Source: Posidoniimonas polymericola
GTDB lineage: Bacteria; Planctomycetota; Planctomycetia; Pirellulales; Lacipirellulaceae
Assembly (NCBI RefSeq): GCF_007859935.1
Contig: NZ_SJPO01000005.1
Location: forward strand, 62,001-126,000
Length of the DNA: 64,000 nt
Direction of reading: 5' to 3'
The notes beneath the pieces are model-generated. The model saw only the letters and a list, made by a program, of their open reading frames with translations. It had not been told where the DNA came from and did no database searches. A program made the translations under genes and the position numbers. Of this stretch, positions 10,798 to 20,963 are shown one piece after another. The stretch's first letter is position 1. Every line of letters begins with the position of its first letter.

Positions 10798-13419
10798 ATG
10801 CCGCTCTGGCGTCTGCTCATCCTCTGCGCGGTACTGCTGGCGCCCCAGCCGACCAGCGCCGAGCCTGCGCTGCTCGAGCGGTACGACGGGCCGACCACCA
10901 CCTGGAACCCGGTCCCCAACCGGTTTGGCGTCCGCGTCCTGCAGCACGAACGCGTGCGGCAAGACTCGCAGCACGGCACCGGCGCCGAGCTGGTCCGGCT
11001 CACCGGGCCGCCCGGCTACTCCGGCATGCTGCTGACCCCAATCGGTCGGGCGCCGATTCTCGAAGACCTGTCGGTCCAGGTCCGGCTGCGGTGCGACCAC
11101 CCCGGCGTTCAGCTCGCGCTGCGGGTAGTGCTGCCCAGAGAGGTCGACCAGCGGACCGGGCTGCCCGTCAAGGCGATTGTCCGCGGCGACGCCCGGGCAC
11201 GGGGCACCCACGAGTGGGAGGACCTCACGCTCGACCAGACGCCCACCGCTGTCCGCCGGCACGCGCGGGCGATTGGCAGCACGGTGGGGCACTCGATCGA
11301 CTGGAGCGGCGCGTACGCCGACGCCGTGGTGTTGATTGTCCCCTGCGACCCGCGGGGCGCCTCGCTGTGGGTCGACGAGCTCGCCATCTCGGGCCTCATC
11401 CAGACCACTGCGAACGAAGGGGCCGACCCCGCTGGGGCCCGCAAGGCCATCGCCCAGCCACGAACGGTGCGGCTGTCGCAGGAGGGGCTGTTCATCAACG
11501 ACCGGCCATTCTATCCGCGGATCATCACCCACTACGGCGAGCCGCTGGAAGAACTCCGCAAGCTCGGCTTCAACACCATCGCGTTCGAGACCCCGCCCAC
11601 CGGCGAGCTCCGCCGCGACTGCAGCAAGCTCGGGCTGCAGGCGATCTGCCCGCCGCCGGGCCCCGATGTGCTGTCCGACGCGGCGACCGCCGTGGAGTGG
11701 GACGTCGCACTGGCCTGGTTGCTCCCCCAGCGGACCGACCAGCACTCGCTCGATTCCACAATGGCCCTGGCGGATTCACTCCGGCAGAGCGACGCCACCC
11801 TGGCCCGGCCGCTGATTGCGTGGCCGGTTGCGGCCTGGAGTTCGTGGAGCCGGTTGGCCGACGGCCTGGTGGTCGAGTCCCCCTGGTCCGCGCCCGAAAG
11901 GATGCTTTCCGGCTGCCAGGGCCGCATCGCCGAGGCGACGCGTTTCGGACGTCCCGGGGCGCCGCTGTTCGCGGCCATTCCGCTCTCCCACTCCGACCAG
12001 TTCGTGCAGCAAGTGACGTCGTTCGCGCCGGCCGGGACGGTCGACGCGTGGCGGTCGCCGTCGGAGGTCGCGGTCGAGGCCATGGCCGCCGCGACGGACG
12101 GCGCCCGGGGCATCTGGGTGACCCGCGGCGCGCCGCTCACCAACGCCGAGTCGGACAACCGCGTCCGCCAAGGGATGGCCCTGCTCAACCTCAACCTCAC
12201 CCTGCTCGAGCCGTGGCTGCGGGACGGGCAGCGGGCCGGTGAAATCTCTGCCCAGCAACCCGGCTACGCCGCCACCGTGATGACGCGTGGCCGGACACGG
12301 CTGCTCATCCCGCAACCGGCCGACGAGCAGACACGCCCATCCGCGACCGTCACCTACGTCACGCCCGGCGTCGCCGAGGCGGCCAAGGCGTACGAGTTCA
12401 CTCCGGTAGGGATGCGGCCGCTGCCCCTCAGCCGGCTGGCCGGCGGGGCGCACGTCACGACCAACAACCCGGCCGCCTGGCTGCTGATCACCGAGGACAC
12501 CCGATCCGCGGCCGAGGTGTCACAGCGGGTCCGGTCGGTCGCCCGCCGGGCCGGCGCCCTGCAGGAGGCAATCGCCATCTCGGAGCTCCGTCACGCCGAG
12601 GCGCACCTGTCGCCGCTCGTGATGGCGGCCGGGTCTAACTCGCCCGACGCGGCGGTGCTGGCCGACGCGCGTCGGAAGATCAGCGCCGCCAAATCCGCCC
12701 AATCCGCCGGCGCGATCGACGCCGCCTTCGCCCACGCCGCGGCCGCCACGAATCAGCTCGCCAGCTGGAGCCGCGGGCGGGTCGCGACGGCCCGTTCTTC
12801 CCAACAGCTCGACAGCTCGCCGCTGGCCGCCCAGGCATCGACGATCATCGACCACCACCGACTGCTGCAGCTGATCGAGCCCCTCGTCCGCCGCGACAAC
12901 CTGCTGCCGGGCGGCGACTTCGAAGACCACGGGAACGCCACCGCGTCCGGTTGGAGGCACACCGCCCGAGAAGACGCCGGCGGGGCGGCGGTGGTTTCGT
13001 TCTCCGGCGATCAGCCCGCAGAGGGAACCCGCTGCCTGCGGATCGAGTGCCCGGCCGGCGAGCAGACTACCCCCGCCACCACACTCGTGGAGATCGACTC
13101 GCCCGAGGTGAACGTCAACGCCGGCGGACTCTACGAGATCACCGGTCAGGTGCGGGTCGAGCAGGCGAGCGGGCAGGGCGCGCTGGTCGTGTCGGACAAC
13201 CTGGGGGGCGAGGAGCTGTCATTGGTGATCGACCGACCCTCGTCCTGGCGGCCGTTCCGGCTGCTGCGGCGGGCCACCACGGACACCCAGCTGCGGCTCC
13301 GCTTCGCGGCCGTTGGACCGGTGACCGCCGAGCTCGACGCGGTGATGATCCGGCCGGTCGAACTCCCCACCTCGGTCAAGGCGGCCGTGCTCGGCGCGCC
13401 GGCGCTTCAACGGAAGTAG
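10798..13419 (+). CDS. Large secreted protein of unknown function
   Basis: 873 residues with a signal peptide (MPLWRLLILCAVLLAPQPTSA). Residues 20-200 look like a beta-sandwich carbohydrate-binding type region (VQVRLRCDHPGVQLALRV). Next comes a segment LSQEGLFINDRPFYPRIITHYGE, which resembles the entry to TIM-barrel glycoside hydrolases of the GH2 clan, then a TIM-barrel-like middle and a second beta-sandwich at the C-terminus (residues about 710-860). I do not see a clear acid/base Glu pair, so enzymatic activity is uncertain. The 3' end overlaps the convergent purQ stop by 13 bp. Probably extracytoplasmic. Confidence 0.75.
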   Translation: MPLWRLLILCAVLLAPQPTSAEPALLERYDGPTTTWNPVPNRFGVRVLQHERVRQDSQHGTGAELVRLTGPPGYSGMLLTPIGRAPILEDLSVQVRLRCDHPGVQLALRVVLPREVDQRTGLPVKAIVRGDARARGTHEWEDLTLDQTPTAVRRHARAIGSTVGHSIDWSGAYADAVVLIVPCDPRGASLWVDELAISGLIQTTANEGADPAGARKAIAQPRTVRLSQEGLFINDRPFYPRIITHYGEPLEELRKLGFNTIAFETPPTGELRRDCSKLGLQAICPPPGPDVLSDAATAVEWDVALAWLLPQRTDQHSLDSTMALADSLRQSDATLARPLIAWPVAAWSSWSRLADGLVVESPWSAPERMLSGCQGRIAEATRFGRPGAPLFAAIPLSHSDQFVQQVTSFAPAGTVDAWRSPSEVAVEAMAAATDGARGIWVTRGAPLTNAESDNRVRQGMALLNLNLTLLEPWLRDGQRAGEISAQQPGYAATVMTRGRTRLLIPQPADEQTRPSATVTYVTPGVAEAAKAYEFTPVGMRPLPLSRLAGGAHVTTNNPAAWLLITEDTRSAAEVSQRVRSVARRAGALQEAIAISELRHAEAHLSPLVMAAGSNSPDAAVLADARRKISAAKSAQSAGAIDAAFAHAAAATNQLASWSRGRVATARSSQQLDSSPLAAQASTIIDHHRLLQLIEPLVRRDNLLPGGDFEDHGNATASGWRHTAREDAGGAAVVSFSGDQPAEGTRCLRIECPAGEQTTPATTLVEIDSPEVNVNAGGLYEITGQVRVEQASGQGALVVSDNLGGEELSLVIDRPSSWRPFRLLRRATTDTQLRLRFAAVGPVTAELDAVMIRPVELPTSVKAAVLGAPALQRK

Positions 13420-14177
13420 CCGACCGCGTTCTCGAAGACCTTCAGACCGACGCCGCCGTCGATCCCGCCCCGCGTCCAACGCGGGTGCTGCGTGTGCTCG
13501 ACGAACCGCTCCGGGTGCGGCATCAAGCCAAACACGCGGCCCGTGGAGTCGCAGACGCCGGCCACGTCGCCCATGGCGCCGTTGGGGTTGGCCGGGTAGC
13601 CCGCCGGCGACGAACCGTCGGCCGCCGTGTAGCGGAGCACAAGCCGCCCGGCCGAAGCAAGTTGGTCGAAGACCGCCTGGTCGCGGGCGACAAACTTGCC
13701 CTCGGCGTGCGCCACCGGCAGCTCGATGTCGCTCAGCCCCTGGAGGAAGACGCACTCGCCCGGCTCGACCGCCATCCGCACCCAACGGGCCTCGAAGTGG
13801 CCGCTGTCGTTGAGGGTCAGCGTGGCGAGCGGGCCCTGGTCGTCGTCGACGTCCAACAAGCCGGTCTTCATCAGCACCTGGAAGCCGTTGCAGATGCCGA
13901 GCACCAGCTTGCCGGCCTCCTTGAAGCGGTTGCAGGCGTCGGCCAGGTGCAGCCGCACCTCGTTGCCGAGCACCCGCCCGGCCGAGACGTCGTCGCCATA
14001 GCTGAACCCGCCCGGCAGGCACAAGATCTGAAAGTCGTCGACCAGGCTCGGGTTCTCCAGCAGCCGGCGGATGTGGATCGACTCGGTCTTGGCTCCGGCG
14101 AGCTCAAACGCGTAGGCGCTCTCGACATCGCAATTGGCGCCGGGCGATCGCAGTACAAGGACGTTAGGGGCGGTCAT
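13407..14177 (-). CDS. purQ: Phosphoribosylformylglycinamidine synthase, glutaminase subunit
   Basis: 256 residues. Class I glutamine amidotransferase: nucleophile Cys96 in GICNGFQ, oxyanion region LCLPGGFSYGDD near 52-63, and His221/Glu223 in PHPE. It supplies ammonia to PurL for step four of purine synthesis (FGAR to FGAM). It follows purL on the same strand with a 55-bp gap, as expected for a two-subunit enzyme. The 3' end runs 13 bp into the convergent secreted-protein gene. Confidence 0.96.
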   Translation of the reverse strand: MTAPNVLVLRSPGANCDVESAYAFELAGAKTESIHIRRLLENPSLVDDFQILCLPGGFSYGDDVSAGRVLGNEVRLHLADACNRFKEAGKLVLGICNGFQVLMKTGLLDVDDDQGPLATLTLNDSGHFEARWVRMAVEPGECVFLQGLSDIELPVAHAEGKFVARDQAVFDQLASAGRLVLRYTAADGSSPAGYPANPNGAMGDVAGVCDSTGRVFGLMPHPERFVEHTQHPRWTRGGIDGGVGLKVFENAVGYFR

Positions 14178-14232
14178 TCCGTTGGACTCGGGTTGGACGC
14201 TGTCTGGTGGGGCTGGGGACGGTCGTCGCGGG

Positions 14233-17151
14233 TCACCACGCGAGCGGCGACTTCCACGCCGCCTTCAGCTGATCAAGCGGAGCGCTGACGACCGCGCCGC
14301 CTGGGCTCTCGATCGTCAACTTAGGATCCTCGGTCACGACGCCGACCTTGGCGGCCCGCCCGCCGAGCGCGACGGTGAACGCCGCTTCATTTTCCGGCGC
14401 GACCTCGCACAGGAAGCGGGTGTTGGTCTCGCTGAACAGCCGGGTCGCGACCGTATCTCCGGGGCCCGCGAACGGAACGCTCGAAAGGTCGATCTGGGCG
14501 CCAAGCTCGCCGGCGAACGCCATCTCAGCGGCGGCCGCCGCCAGGCCGCCCTCGCTCAGGTCGTGGCACGATCGGACCAGCCCGCCGCTGATCGCCCGGT
14601 GCATGGCGAGGAACGTCTCGCGGGCGGCAAGTCCATTGACGTTCGGCGCCGCGCCGCCGGTCAGGTTGTTCACCAGGGCGAAGTGCGAACCGCCAAGCTC
14701 GTCGCGTGTGTCGCCAATCAAGTACAGGGCGTTGCCCGCCTGCTTCAGGTCCATCGTCACGCAGCTCTCGACGTCGGCCACCTGGCCCATCGCGCTGATC
14801 AAGAGCGACGGCGGGATGGCGATCGTCTGCTTCTGCCCGTCGGATTCGTAGCTGAACTCGTTGTTCAGGCTGTCCTTGCCGCTCACGAAGGGGGTCTCGA
14901 GCTCGAGCGACAGGTCGTGGCAGGTGATCGCGGCCCGGACCAGCGAACCAAGGGTCTCGGGCTTCTCGCAGTCGCCCCAGCAGAAGTTGTCCAGCACCGC
15001 GATGCGGGTCGGGTCGGCCCCCACGGCGACGCAGTTGCGGACCGCCTCGTCGATGGCGCTGGCGGCCATGCGGCCGGTGTCGAGGTCGCCGTAGCGGGGG
15101 TTCATGCCGCAGCTGATCACCATGCCGCGACGCGAAGCGAGCTTTGGCCGCACCACGGCGGCGTCGCCCGGGCCGTCGGACTTCACGCCGACCAGCGGCT
15201 TGACGACGCTGCCGCCCTGCACCTCGTGGTCGTACTGCCGGATGACCCACTCCTTGCTGGCGACGTTCAGCGAGCCCAGGATCTTCAGCAGGTCGTCGGT
15301 GTAGTCGGCCTTGTCGGGTGGGTTGAGCGGCTCGATCGGGGCCGGCGTGTAGCTCGCCTGACGCACCACCGGCGGGCGGCCGTCGTGCAGCAGCGACATC
15401 GGCAGCTCGCCGACGACCTCGTCGCCGTACTTGAGCAGCAGGTTGCCGGTCGGCGTGTAGCGTCCGATGACGATCGCCTCGACCCCCTCCGACCCGCACA
15501 GCGACTGGAACTCCTCGAGCTTCTCCTCGGGCACCGAGAACACCATCCGCTCTTGGGCCTCGGAAATCCAGATCTCGGTGTAGGACAGGCCGTCGTACTT
15601 GAGCGGCGCCTTCTCGAGCCAAACCTCGGCGCCGATCTCCTCGCCCATCTCACCGACGGCCGACGAGAACCCGCCGGCGCCACAGTCGGTCACGGCGGTG
15701 TACAGCCCGCGGTCGCGGGCCTGCAGCAGCACGTCGAGCACGCGTTTTTCTTCGATCGCGTTGCCGATCTGCACGGCGCCGCCGGAGAGGTCTTCGCTCT
15801 CGCTGGTCAGCTCGGCGCTGGAGAACGTGGCGCCGTGGATGCCGTCGCGGCCGGTGCGGCCGCCGATCGCCACGGCCAGGTCGCCCGGCAGCGGCTCCTT
15901 GAACGACTTGTCGCGGGGGATGATGCCGGCGTTGCCGCAGTAGACCAGCGGGTTGCCCAGGTAGCGCTCGTCGAAGTAGACCGCGCCGTTGACCGTGGGG
16001 ATGCCCATCCGGTTGCCGTAGTCGCGGACCCCCTCGACCACGCCCTGCATGACGCGTCGCGGGTGGAGCACGCCCGGCGGCAGGTCGGCGGCGTCGGCGG
16101 TCGGCGGGGCGAAGCAGAAGACGTCGGTGCTGCAGACCGGCTTGGCGCCGAGCCCGGTGCCGAGCGTGTCGCGGATCACGCCCCCCAGGCCGGTGTTGGC
16201 GCCGCCGTACGGCTCGAGGGCCGACGGGTGGTTGTGGGTCTCAACCTTGAAGGCGATGTTGTCCTCATCGTCGAAGCGGACGATGCCGGCGTTGTCCTTG
16301 AAGATGCTGACGCACCAGTCGTCGTCGCCCCACCGCTCGCGGAGCGCGAGGGTCGCGGCGAAGATCGTCTCCTTCAGCATGTTGTCGAAGGTCCGCTCGC
16401 CGTTCTCGTCGCGGTACGCGATGCGGCCGGCCAGCGTCTTGTGGCTGCAGTGCTCGCTCCAGGTCTGGGCGAGGGTCTCGAGCTCGATGTCGGTCGGCTC
16501 GCGGCCCAGGTCGGCGAAGTAACGCTGGATGGTCTGCATCTCGGCGAGCTGCAGGTAGAGCTGGCCCTCCTTGCTAAGCCGCATCAGGGCGGCGTCATCG
16601 AGGCCGCTAATTTGCACGTGCTGCAGCTTGAACTCGTAGGCGCCGCCCGCGTCGAGGTGGTCGACCGACAGCGGCCCCAACACCGCCTGCTCGATGGCGT
16701 CGTTGGCCAGCAGCCGGTCGCTAATCGACTGGGCGGTCGCCGCGTCGACGCCGGTCAGCCAGTACTTGTTGAGGGTCCGGACCAGCGGGCGTTCGACGCC
16801 GAGGTCGGCGATGGCGGTCTCGGCACTGAGCGCGACCGGGTCCATCACCCCCGGCTTGGGCAGCACCTGCACCAGCGTAGCGTCGCCGGTCAGCCGCTCG
16901 GGCGTCGCGACCAGGCGGTCATCGCCGACCGGGGCAAAAACCGCCTGCTCGACCACGCGGTCGCACAGCAGCTGGTCGCAGATCCGCTGCAGCTCGGCCT
17001 CGCCGAGGTGCTCGCCCTGGACCAGGAACGAGCGGGCGGTGGCCGCCTGCAGGTTTTCGGAGTAGCCGGCGGCCCGGGCCGATGCGATCAGCCGTTCGGC
17101 GGCGCGGTCGGCCTGCGAGGCGGCAGGGTGGATATCAACTTCCCAGAGCAT
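14233..17151 (-). CDS. purL: Phosphoribosylformylglycinamidine synthase, synthetase subunit with PurS-like N-terminal region
   Basis: 972 residues, roughly 230 more than a typical small PurL. Residues about 1-165 contain two PurS-like units ([20 protein letters not shown]; and [19 protein letters not shown]), then the FGAM synthetase core with [10 protein letters not shown] near 250, [11 protein letters not shown], and ATP-binding AIR-synthase folds. No separate purS is nearby, so the N-terminus probably replaces it in the PurLQS complex. The start at 17151 was chosen because similarity begins at MLWEVD and a purine-rich GAAGGGAAG lies about 10 nt upstream; a start at 17211 is possible. It overlaps the tyrA 3' end by 17 bp. 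Confidence 0.95.
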   Translation of the reverse strand: MLWEVDIHPAASQADRAAERLIASARAAGYSENLQAATARSFLVQGEHLGEAELQRICDQLLCDRVVEQAVFAPVGDDRLVATPERLTGDATLVQVLPKPGVMDPVALSAETAIADLGVERPLVRTLNKYWLTGVDAATAQSISDRLLANDAIEQAVLGPLSVDHLDAGGAYEFKLQHVQISGLDDAALMRLSKEGQLYLQLAEMQTIQRYFADLGREPTDIELETLAQTWSEHCSHKTLAGRIAYRDENGERTFDNMLKETIFAATLALRERWGDDDWCVSIFKDNAGIVRFDDEDNIAFKVETHNHPSALEPYGGANTGLGGVIRDTLGTGLGAKPVCSTDVFCFAPPTADAADLPPGVLHPRRVMQGVVEGVRDYGNRMGIPTVNGAVYFDERYLGNPLVYCGNAGIIPRDKSFKEPLPGDLAVAIGGRTGRDGIHGATFSSAELTSESEDLSGGAVQIGNAIEEKRVLDVLLQARDRGLYTAVTDCGAGGFSSAVGEMGEEIGAEVWLEKAPLKYDGLSYTEIWISEAQERMVFSVPEEKLEEFQSLCGSEGVEAIVIGRYTPTGNLLLKYGDEVVGELPMSLLHDGRPPVVRQASYTPAPIEPLNPPDKADYTDDLLKILGSLNVASKEWVIRQYDHEVQGGSVVKPLVGVKSDGPGDAAVVRPKLASRRGMVISCGMNPRYGDLDTGRMAASAIDEAVRNCVAVGADPTRIAVLDNFCWGDCEKPETLGSLVRAAITCHDLSLELETPFVSGKDSLNNEFSYESDGQKQTIAIPPSLLISAMGQVADVESCVTMDLKQAGNALYLIGDTRDELGGSHFALVNNLTGGAAPNVNGLAARETFLAMHRAISGGLVRSCHDLSEGGLAAAAAEMAFAGELGAQIDLSSVPFAGPGDTVATRLFSETNTRFLCEVAPENEAAFTVALGGRAAKVGVVTEDPKLTIESPGGAVVSAPLDQLKAAWKSPLAW

Positions 17152-17983
17152 CTCGGCGGAGCTTCCCTTCTTCGAGGCATCGGTAAATAGCGTCGCGGTC
17201 GTGGTCCGCAATCGCCTGCTGCAGCCGGCCGAGCTGCTGGCTAAACGCGTCTAGTGCGGCGAGGGTGGCCTGTGGGTTGTCCAGCAGGATGTCCCGCCAT
17301 AGGGTCGGGCTCCCAGCGGCAACCCTCGTCGTGTCACGCCAGCCGCCGCCCGTCAGCCCCAGCAGGTCTTCCGGGGTTGCGTTAGCCAGTGCGGTAGCGA
17401 TCACGTGCGGCGCGTGGCTGGTGCGGGCCAACGCGGCGTCGTGGTCGACGGGCGACATTGGCTCTACCCGGGCGCCGAGGGCGGTCCAGAGCTCGCAAAC
17501 CCTGCTCAGGGCCTGGCTGTCGGTCTGGTCGGTCGGAGTAACGACGACCACCCGGCCTGCTAGCAGTTCGGCCCTGGCAGATTCTGGCCCAGACTTGTGG
17601 TCGCCTGCAAGCGGGTGGCTGCCGACAAACTTAACGCCAGAGCCGGCGAGCGTTGCGTCGACCTCGGCGACCAGCCGCTCTTTGGTGCTGCCGGCGTCGG
17701 TGATGATCGCGCCGGACCGGGCCGCGGCCGCCACCTGCTGGCAGTGGGCCGGCACGTCCGCCACCGGGGTGCAGACGATCGTCAGGTCAGCTTCGGCCGC
17801 CGCGGCGGCCAGGTCTTGCGTCGTCTGGTCGACCACGCCGGCCTGCACGGCACGTTCTGCCGAGCGATCCGACCGCACCACGCCAACCACGCGGTCCGCG
17901 AGCCCCCGAGCCTTCAACCCCAGTCCGATCGACCCACCGATGAGCCCCGGCCCGATTATCGCTACTACGCCGAAGGTCGCCAT
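17135..17983 (-). CDS. tyrA: Prephenate/arogenate dehydrogenase
   Basis: 282 residues. The Rossmann NAD(P) motif [13 protein letters not shown] is at residues 11-23, followed by the TyrA landmarks [10 protein letters not shown] and [16 protein letters not shown], which contains the catalytic His region, and a helical dimerisation domain ending in QLGRLQQAI. It makes the tyrosine precursor by oxidative decarboxylation of prephenate or arogenate; which substrate is preferred is not readable. It is the first gene of a tyrA-purL-purQ cluster; the 17-bp overlap with purL suggests coupling. The 342-bp gap upstream (17984-18325) shows no gene or recognised motif. Confidence 0.93.
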   Translation of the reverse strand: MATFGVVAIIGPGLIGGSIGLGLKARGLADRVVGVVRSDRSAERAVQAGVVDQTTQDLAAAAAEADLTIVCTPVADVPAHCQQVAAAARSGAIITDAGSTKERLVAEVDATLAGSGVKFVGSHPLAGDHKSGPESARAELLAGRVVVVTPTDQTDSQALSRVCELWTALGARVEPMSPVDHDAALARTSHAPHVIATALANATPEDLLGLTGGGWRDTTRVAAGSPTLWRDILLDNPQATLAALDAFSQQLGRLQQAIADHDRDAIYRCLEEGKLRRDALGS

Positions 17984-18325
17984 AAGTTGCGCGGGCTGCA
18001 GGGTCTGGGTAGTGTCCAGTTGCGGTGGTTGCGCCGCGGGGCGCGGCCCTGATCTCTTTTGATCGAGGATATCAGTCAGAATTTTGGGGAACCGGGCCGA
18101 TTCTATCAGACAAGGGCGTCAGCGGCATTGGGGCAACCTAAGCTTTCCGCGAGCAGGGGATAATTTGGCGCAGTAAATGCCCTTCCCAACTCAAGCGGAA
18201 ACGTGAGAATGGGCGCATAGCGGGACCGGACACCCGTACCAGCGGCTGCCCATTGTAATATCCAATGGCGCCCTGACCGCATGAGCTGCGGTGGTCGCGA
18301 GTCAGATTTTAGGAGCGAGCCTGCG

Positions 18326-19435
18326 ATGTATCTGCGAGCGTGCCTGTTGCTGCTAGCCACCGTCGTCCTGGCCCCCGTGGCCCACGCTCAGCAGTGGGCC
18401 AAGGAGATGTTCGACAAGGTCGATCACGACTTTGGCTCCGTCGCCCGCGGCTCGGACACGGTCTACCGATTCGAGGTGACCAATAAATACAAGGAAGACA
18501 TCCGCCTGCTGAGCGTCCGCTCGAGCTGCGGCTGCACCTCCCCTTCGGTCGAAACCACCGACTGGATCAAGACTTGGGACAAGGGCTACGTCGTCGCCAA
18601 GTTCAACACCCGGACCTTCACTGGCATCCACAGCGCCACGCTGACGGTTGACATCGAGGTCAAGAGCCCGAAGGTCTCGACCTACCGCGGCCAGGTCCAG
18701 CTCCGCGTGCACGGCAACATCCGCGGCGATGTGGTGTTCGAGCCGGGCGCGATCGAATTCGGCGAGGTCGAGCAGGGCGAGTCGCTCGAGAAGCGCGTGA
18801 CGGTTACCTACTCCGGCCGCTCCGGCTGGAAGATCGAGGACGTCCGCAGCGCCAGCGAGAACCTCGAGGTAGAGCTGACCGAGCGTCAGCGCTCCGGCGG
18901 CCGCGTGGTCTACGACCTGCTGGCCCGCCTCAAAGAGGGCGCGACTCCGGGCATGGTCAAGGAGCAGCTGGCGATCGTGACCAACGACTCCAACAACCCA
19001 CGCGTCCCGATCGAAGTGCAGGGGCGTGTCGTTCCCGAGATCTCGGTCGCACCGGCCCACCTGGTGTTCGGTAAGGTTGCCGAAGGCGAGTCCGCCACCA
19101 AGCGGCTGATCGTCCGCGGCAAAACGCCGTTCCGCATCGTCAGCATCGAGTGCAAGGACGACTGCTTCAAGTTCACTTCGGATGAGGACTCCAAAGAGCG
19201 TCACATCGTGACGGTCGCGTTCGCCGCCGGCGCCAAGCCGGGCGAGATGAAGGCCCCCATCATCATCCACACCGACCGCGGCGACGCCTACGCGGCCAGC
19301 TGCACGGCCTACGCCACGGTCGAGCAGGCCGCTGAGCCGGCCTCGGCGAAGCCCCAGGAGGAGGTCGCCGGCTCCTCGCAGGGCGCCCTGCCAACCACGA
19401 CGCCGCTCAACAGCGGGCTCGCCCAGGACCTGTAG
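18326..19435 (+). CDS. Secreted DUF1573 (OmpA-like/ASH-type) protein
   Basis: 369 residues with a signal peptide (MYLRACLLLLATVVLAPVAHA). The first domain has the DUF1573 signature SVRSSCGCTSP near residue 55 and begins HDFGSVARGSDTVYRFEVTN; two further immunoglobulin-like ASH repeats follow (FEPGAIEFGEVEQGES and APAHLVFGKVAEGESA). These domains are common and abundant in planctomycete periplasmic proteins; the molecular role is unknown. The start at 18326 has AGGAG 10 nt upstream. The last 30 residues are low-complexity. A hairpin follows the stop. Confidence 0.88.
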   Translation: MYLRACLLLLATVVLAPVAHAQQWAKEMFDKVDHDFGSVARGSDTVYRFEVTNKYKEDIRLLSVRSSCGCTSPSVETTDWIKTWDKGYVVAKFNTRTFTGIHSATLTVDIEVKSPKVSTYRGQVQLRVHGNIRGDVVFEPGAIEFGEVEQGESLEKRVTVTYSGRSGWKIEDVRSASENLEVELTERQRSGGRVVYDLLARLKEGATPGMVKEQLAIVTNDSNNPRVPIEVQGRVVPEISVAPAHLVFGKVAEGESATKRLIVRGKTPFRIVSIECKDDCFKFTSDEDSKERHIVTVAFAAGAKPGEMKAPIIIHTDRGDAYAASCTAYATVEQAAEPASAKPQEEVAGSSQGALPTTTPLNSGLAQDL

Positions 19436-19461
19436 GTCGGGCGTCTGAAAGACATCTCTAG

Positions 19462-19495
19462 GGGCCCCGGAGCAGCAATTGCCGCTCTGGGGCCC
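19462..19495 (+). terminator. Possible terminator hairpin after the DUF1573 gene
   Basis: GGGCCCCGGAGC pairs with GCTCTGGGGCCC (one G-U) across a 10-nt loop, 26 bp after the stop. Only TT follows, so it may act as a transcript-stabilising hairpin rather than a strong intrinsic terminator. Confidence 0.45.
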
Positions 19496-19662
19496 TTGGC
19501 GTTTGCCGCTAGCACAACCGCGACTCCGCCGCCTACGCTCGCTCGCCGCCGGCGTTGACTCCATCGCCACGGGACGCTACCCTCCGCCGCCCGAAACCCG
19601 CTGACGGCCCCTGCGTGGCAGGACCTGCCCCGCGGCGAGGGCTCATCGTTCCGGAGATCACC

Positions 19663-20592
19663 GTGCCGAGAGTGCTACACCGCGCTATGGCGTTGCTGCT
19701 GGCGGCCCTTGCCGTCACCGCCCTGGGGACTTGTCTAGCCGCTCAGCCTGCCCGGTCGGTCTCCGGTCCAGGCGAGCCGCTGCCGCCGCCGGTTCCGACC
19801 CACCAGCCAGAGCCGATCGACGCCCCCAGCCTCTTCGCGCCCAATCCGCCAGAGGCGGTCAGCGAGTTTGCAGCGGCCGAGGATTGCCCCGACTGCTACG
19901 GCGATGCCGACTGCTACACCGATGCCGAATGGCAGATGAACTCCGGCGAGTGGCTCACCAACTCGCTCGCCCGGTTCCATGAATTCACCTCCCGCAATTC
20001 GGCGACCCACGGCCGAGCTACCGGGTTAGGCCGCCCCCTCCGCGGGACGAGCTGGCTGAACCGCCCGTACGAAGCCTCGCTCGACTTTGGGGCGTTCCTG
20101 ATGACCAACCACCCCGCGGCGGGCGTCCAGGGGGCGCACGACAAATTCGCCGCGCTAACGCTCGGCTGGGACTGGGACCACTACTGGGGAACCCAGGCCC
20201 GCCTAGGCTGGTCGACCCCCGAACTCGGCAACAGCGAGGGCGGCTCGGACAACCTGCTGCTGACCGACCTCAGCCTGATGTACTACCCGTGGGGCGACTC
20301 GGCAGTCCGGCCCTACTGGCGGATGGGCATGGGACTCACCGACATCGAATTCACCAACGTCAACGGCGTCCGTCAGCAGGAGTTCTTGTTCACCATCCCC
20401 TTTGGCGTCGGCATGAAGTACCAGATTCGACGCTGGGCCGCCTGGAAAGTCGAAATGGTCGACAACCTGGCGCTCGGCGTGAACGGCGCCAACACGATGA
20501 ACAACTTCACCCTGACCTGTGGCTTCGAGGCCCGCTACGGCGGCCGCCCCGGCGGCTACTGGGCCTGGCAACCCCGCGGCTACAGTTGGTAG
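19663..20592 (+). CDS. Predicted outer-membrane beta-barrel-like protein
   Basis: 309 residues from a GTG start at 19663, chosen because GGAG lies 7 nt before it and it gives a clean signal peptide (LHRAMALLLAALAVTALGTCLA). A proline-rich linker is followed by an acidic Cys-containing stretch (EDCPDCYGDADCYTDAEW). The C-terminal part alternates aromatic and small residues (SLDFGAFLMTNHPA, WGTQARLGWSTPE, RPYWRMGMGLTDIEF) as in small outer-membrane beta-barrels. I cannot assign a specific function. The gene is flanked by unrelated transcription units. An ATG at 19555 is possible but would bury the signal peptide. Confidence 0.65.
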   Translation: MPRVLHRAMALLLAALAVTALGTCLAAQPARSVSGPGEPLPPPVPTHQPEPIDAPSLFAPNPPEAVSEFAAAEDCPDCYGDADCYTDAEWQMNSGEWLTNSLARFHEFTSRNSATHGRATGLGRPLRGTSWLNRPYEASLDFGAFLMTNHPAAGVQGAHDKFAALTLGWDWDHYWGTQARLGWSTPELGNSEGGSDNLLLTDLSLMYYPWGDSAVRPYWRMGMGLTDIEFTNVNGVRQQEFLFTIPFGVGMKYQIRRWAAWKVEMVDNLALGVNGANTMNNFTLTCGFEARYGGRPGGYWAWQPRGYSW

Positions 20593-20623
20593 CCACAGCT
20601 CGCTAACCCGCGATCGGTCGACC

Positions 20624-20806
20624 CTACTGGCGGTCTTTCTCCCGCTGCTCCATCTCTTCGACCGCGGTCGCATCCCTGGGGTACTGCCCCGGGTGCTCGA
20701 CGTAGAGCTGCTCACCACACGCTGGGCAGGCAGGCGCCCCGGGCTCAACTGGGGCCCCGCAAGACGGGCATACAGGGCGATCACGATTCTCGGGTCCGCT
20801 TGGCAT
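20624..20806 (-). CDS. Small zinc-ribbon protein
   Basis: 60 residues with two CxxC pairs (CPSCGAPVEPGAPACPACG, residues 13-31) forming a zinc ribbon, and a charged helical tail ending EEMEQREKDRQ. No enzymatic domain. Function unknown; similar small ribbons accompany many planctomycete genes. It is divergent from the porphyrin gene and convergent with the barrel-like gene. Confidence 0.7.
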   Translation of the reverse strand: MPSGPENRDRPVCPSCGAPVEPGAPACPACGEQLYVEHPGQYPRDATAVEEMEQREKDRQ

Positions 20807-20963
20807 GGTCTCGATTCTCCCAGGAGTCCACTAGCATTGACACTGACAACGGCACGTTAGCCCGGGGCAGGCGTTTGCCCAGGGGAAAGCCTCCCCGGCT
20901 TCAGGCCCACGACCTAGCCAGGTATGCTGAGCGTTCCGCAATCTTCGCGCCACCCAAGCCACC

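Noticed and set aside
14134..17190. Plus-strand open frame of about 1000 codons opposite purL
   Set aside because: It is the antisense shadow of purL in GC-rich DNA; its translation is rich in His/Arg/Val/Asp without any domain, whereas the minus strand gives a clear PurL.
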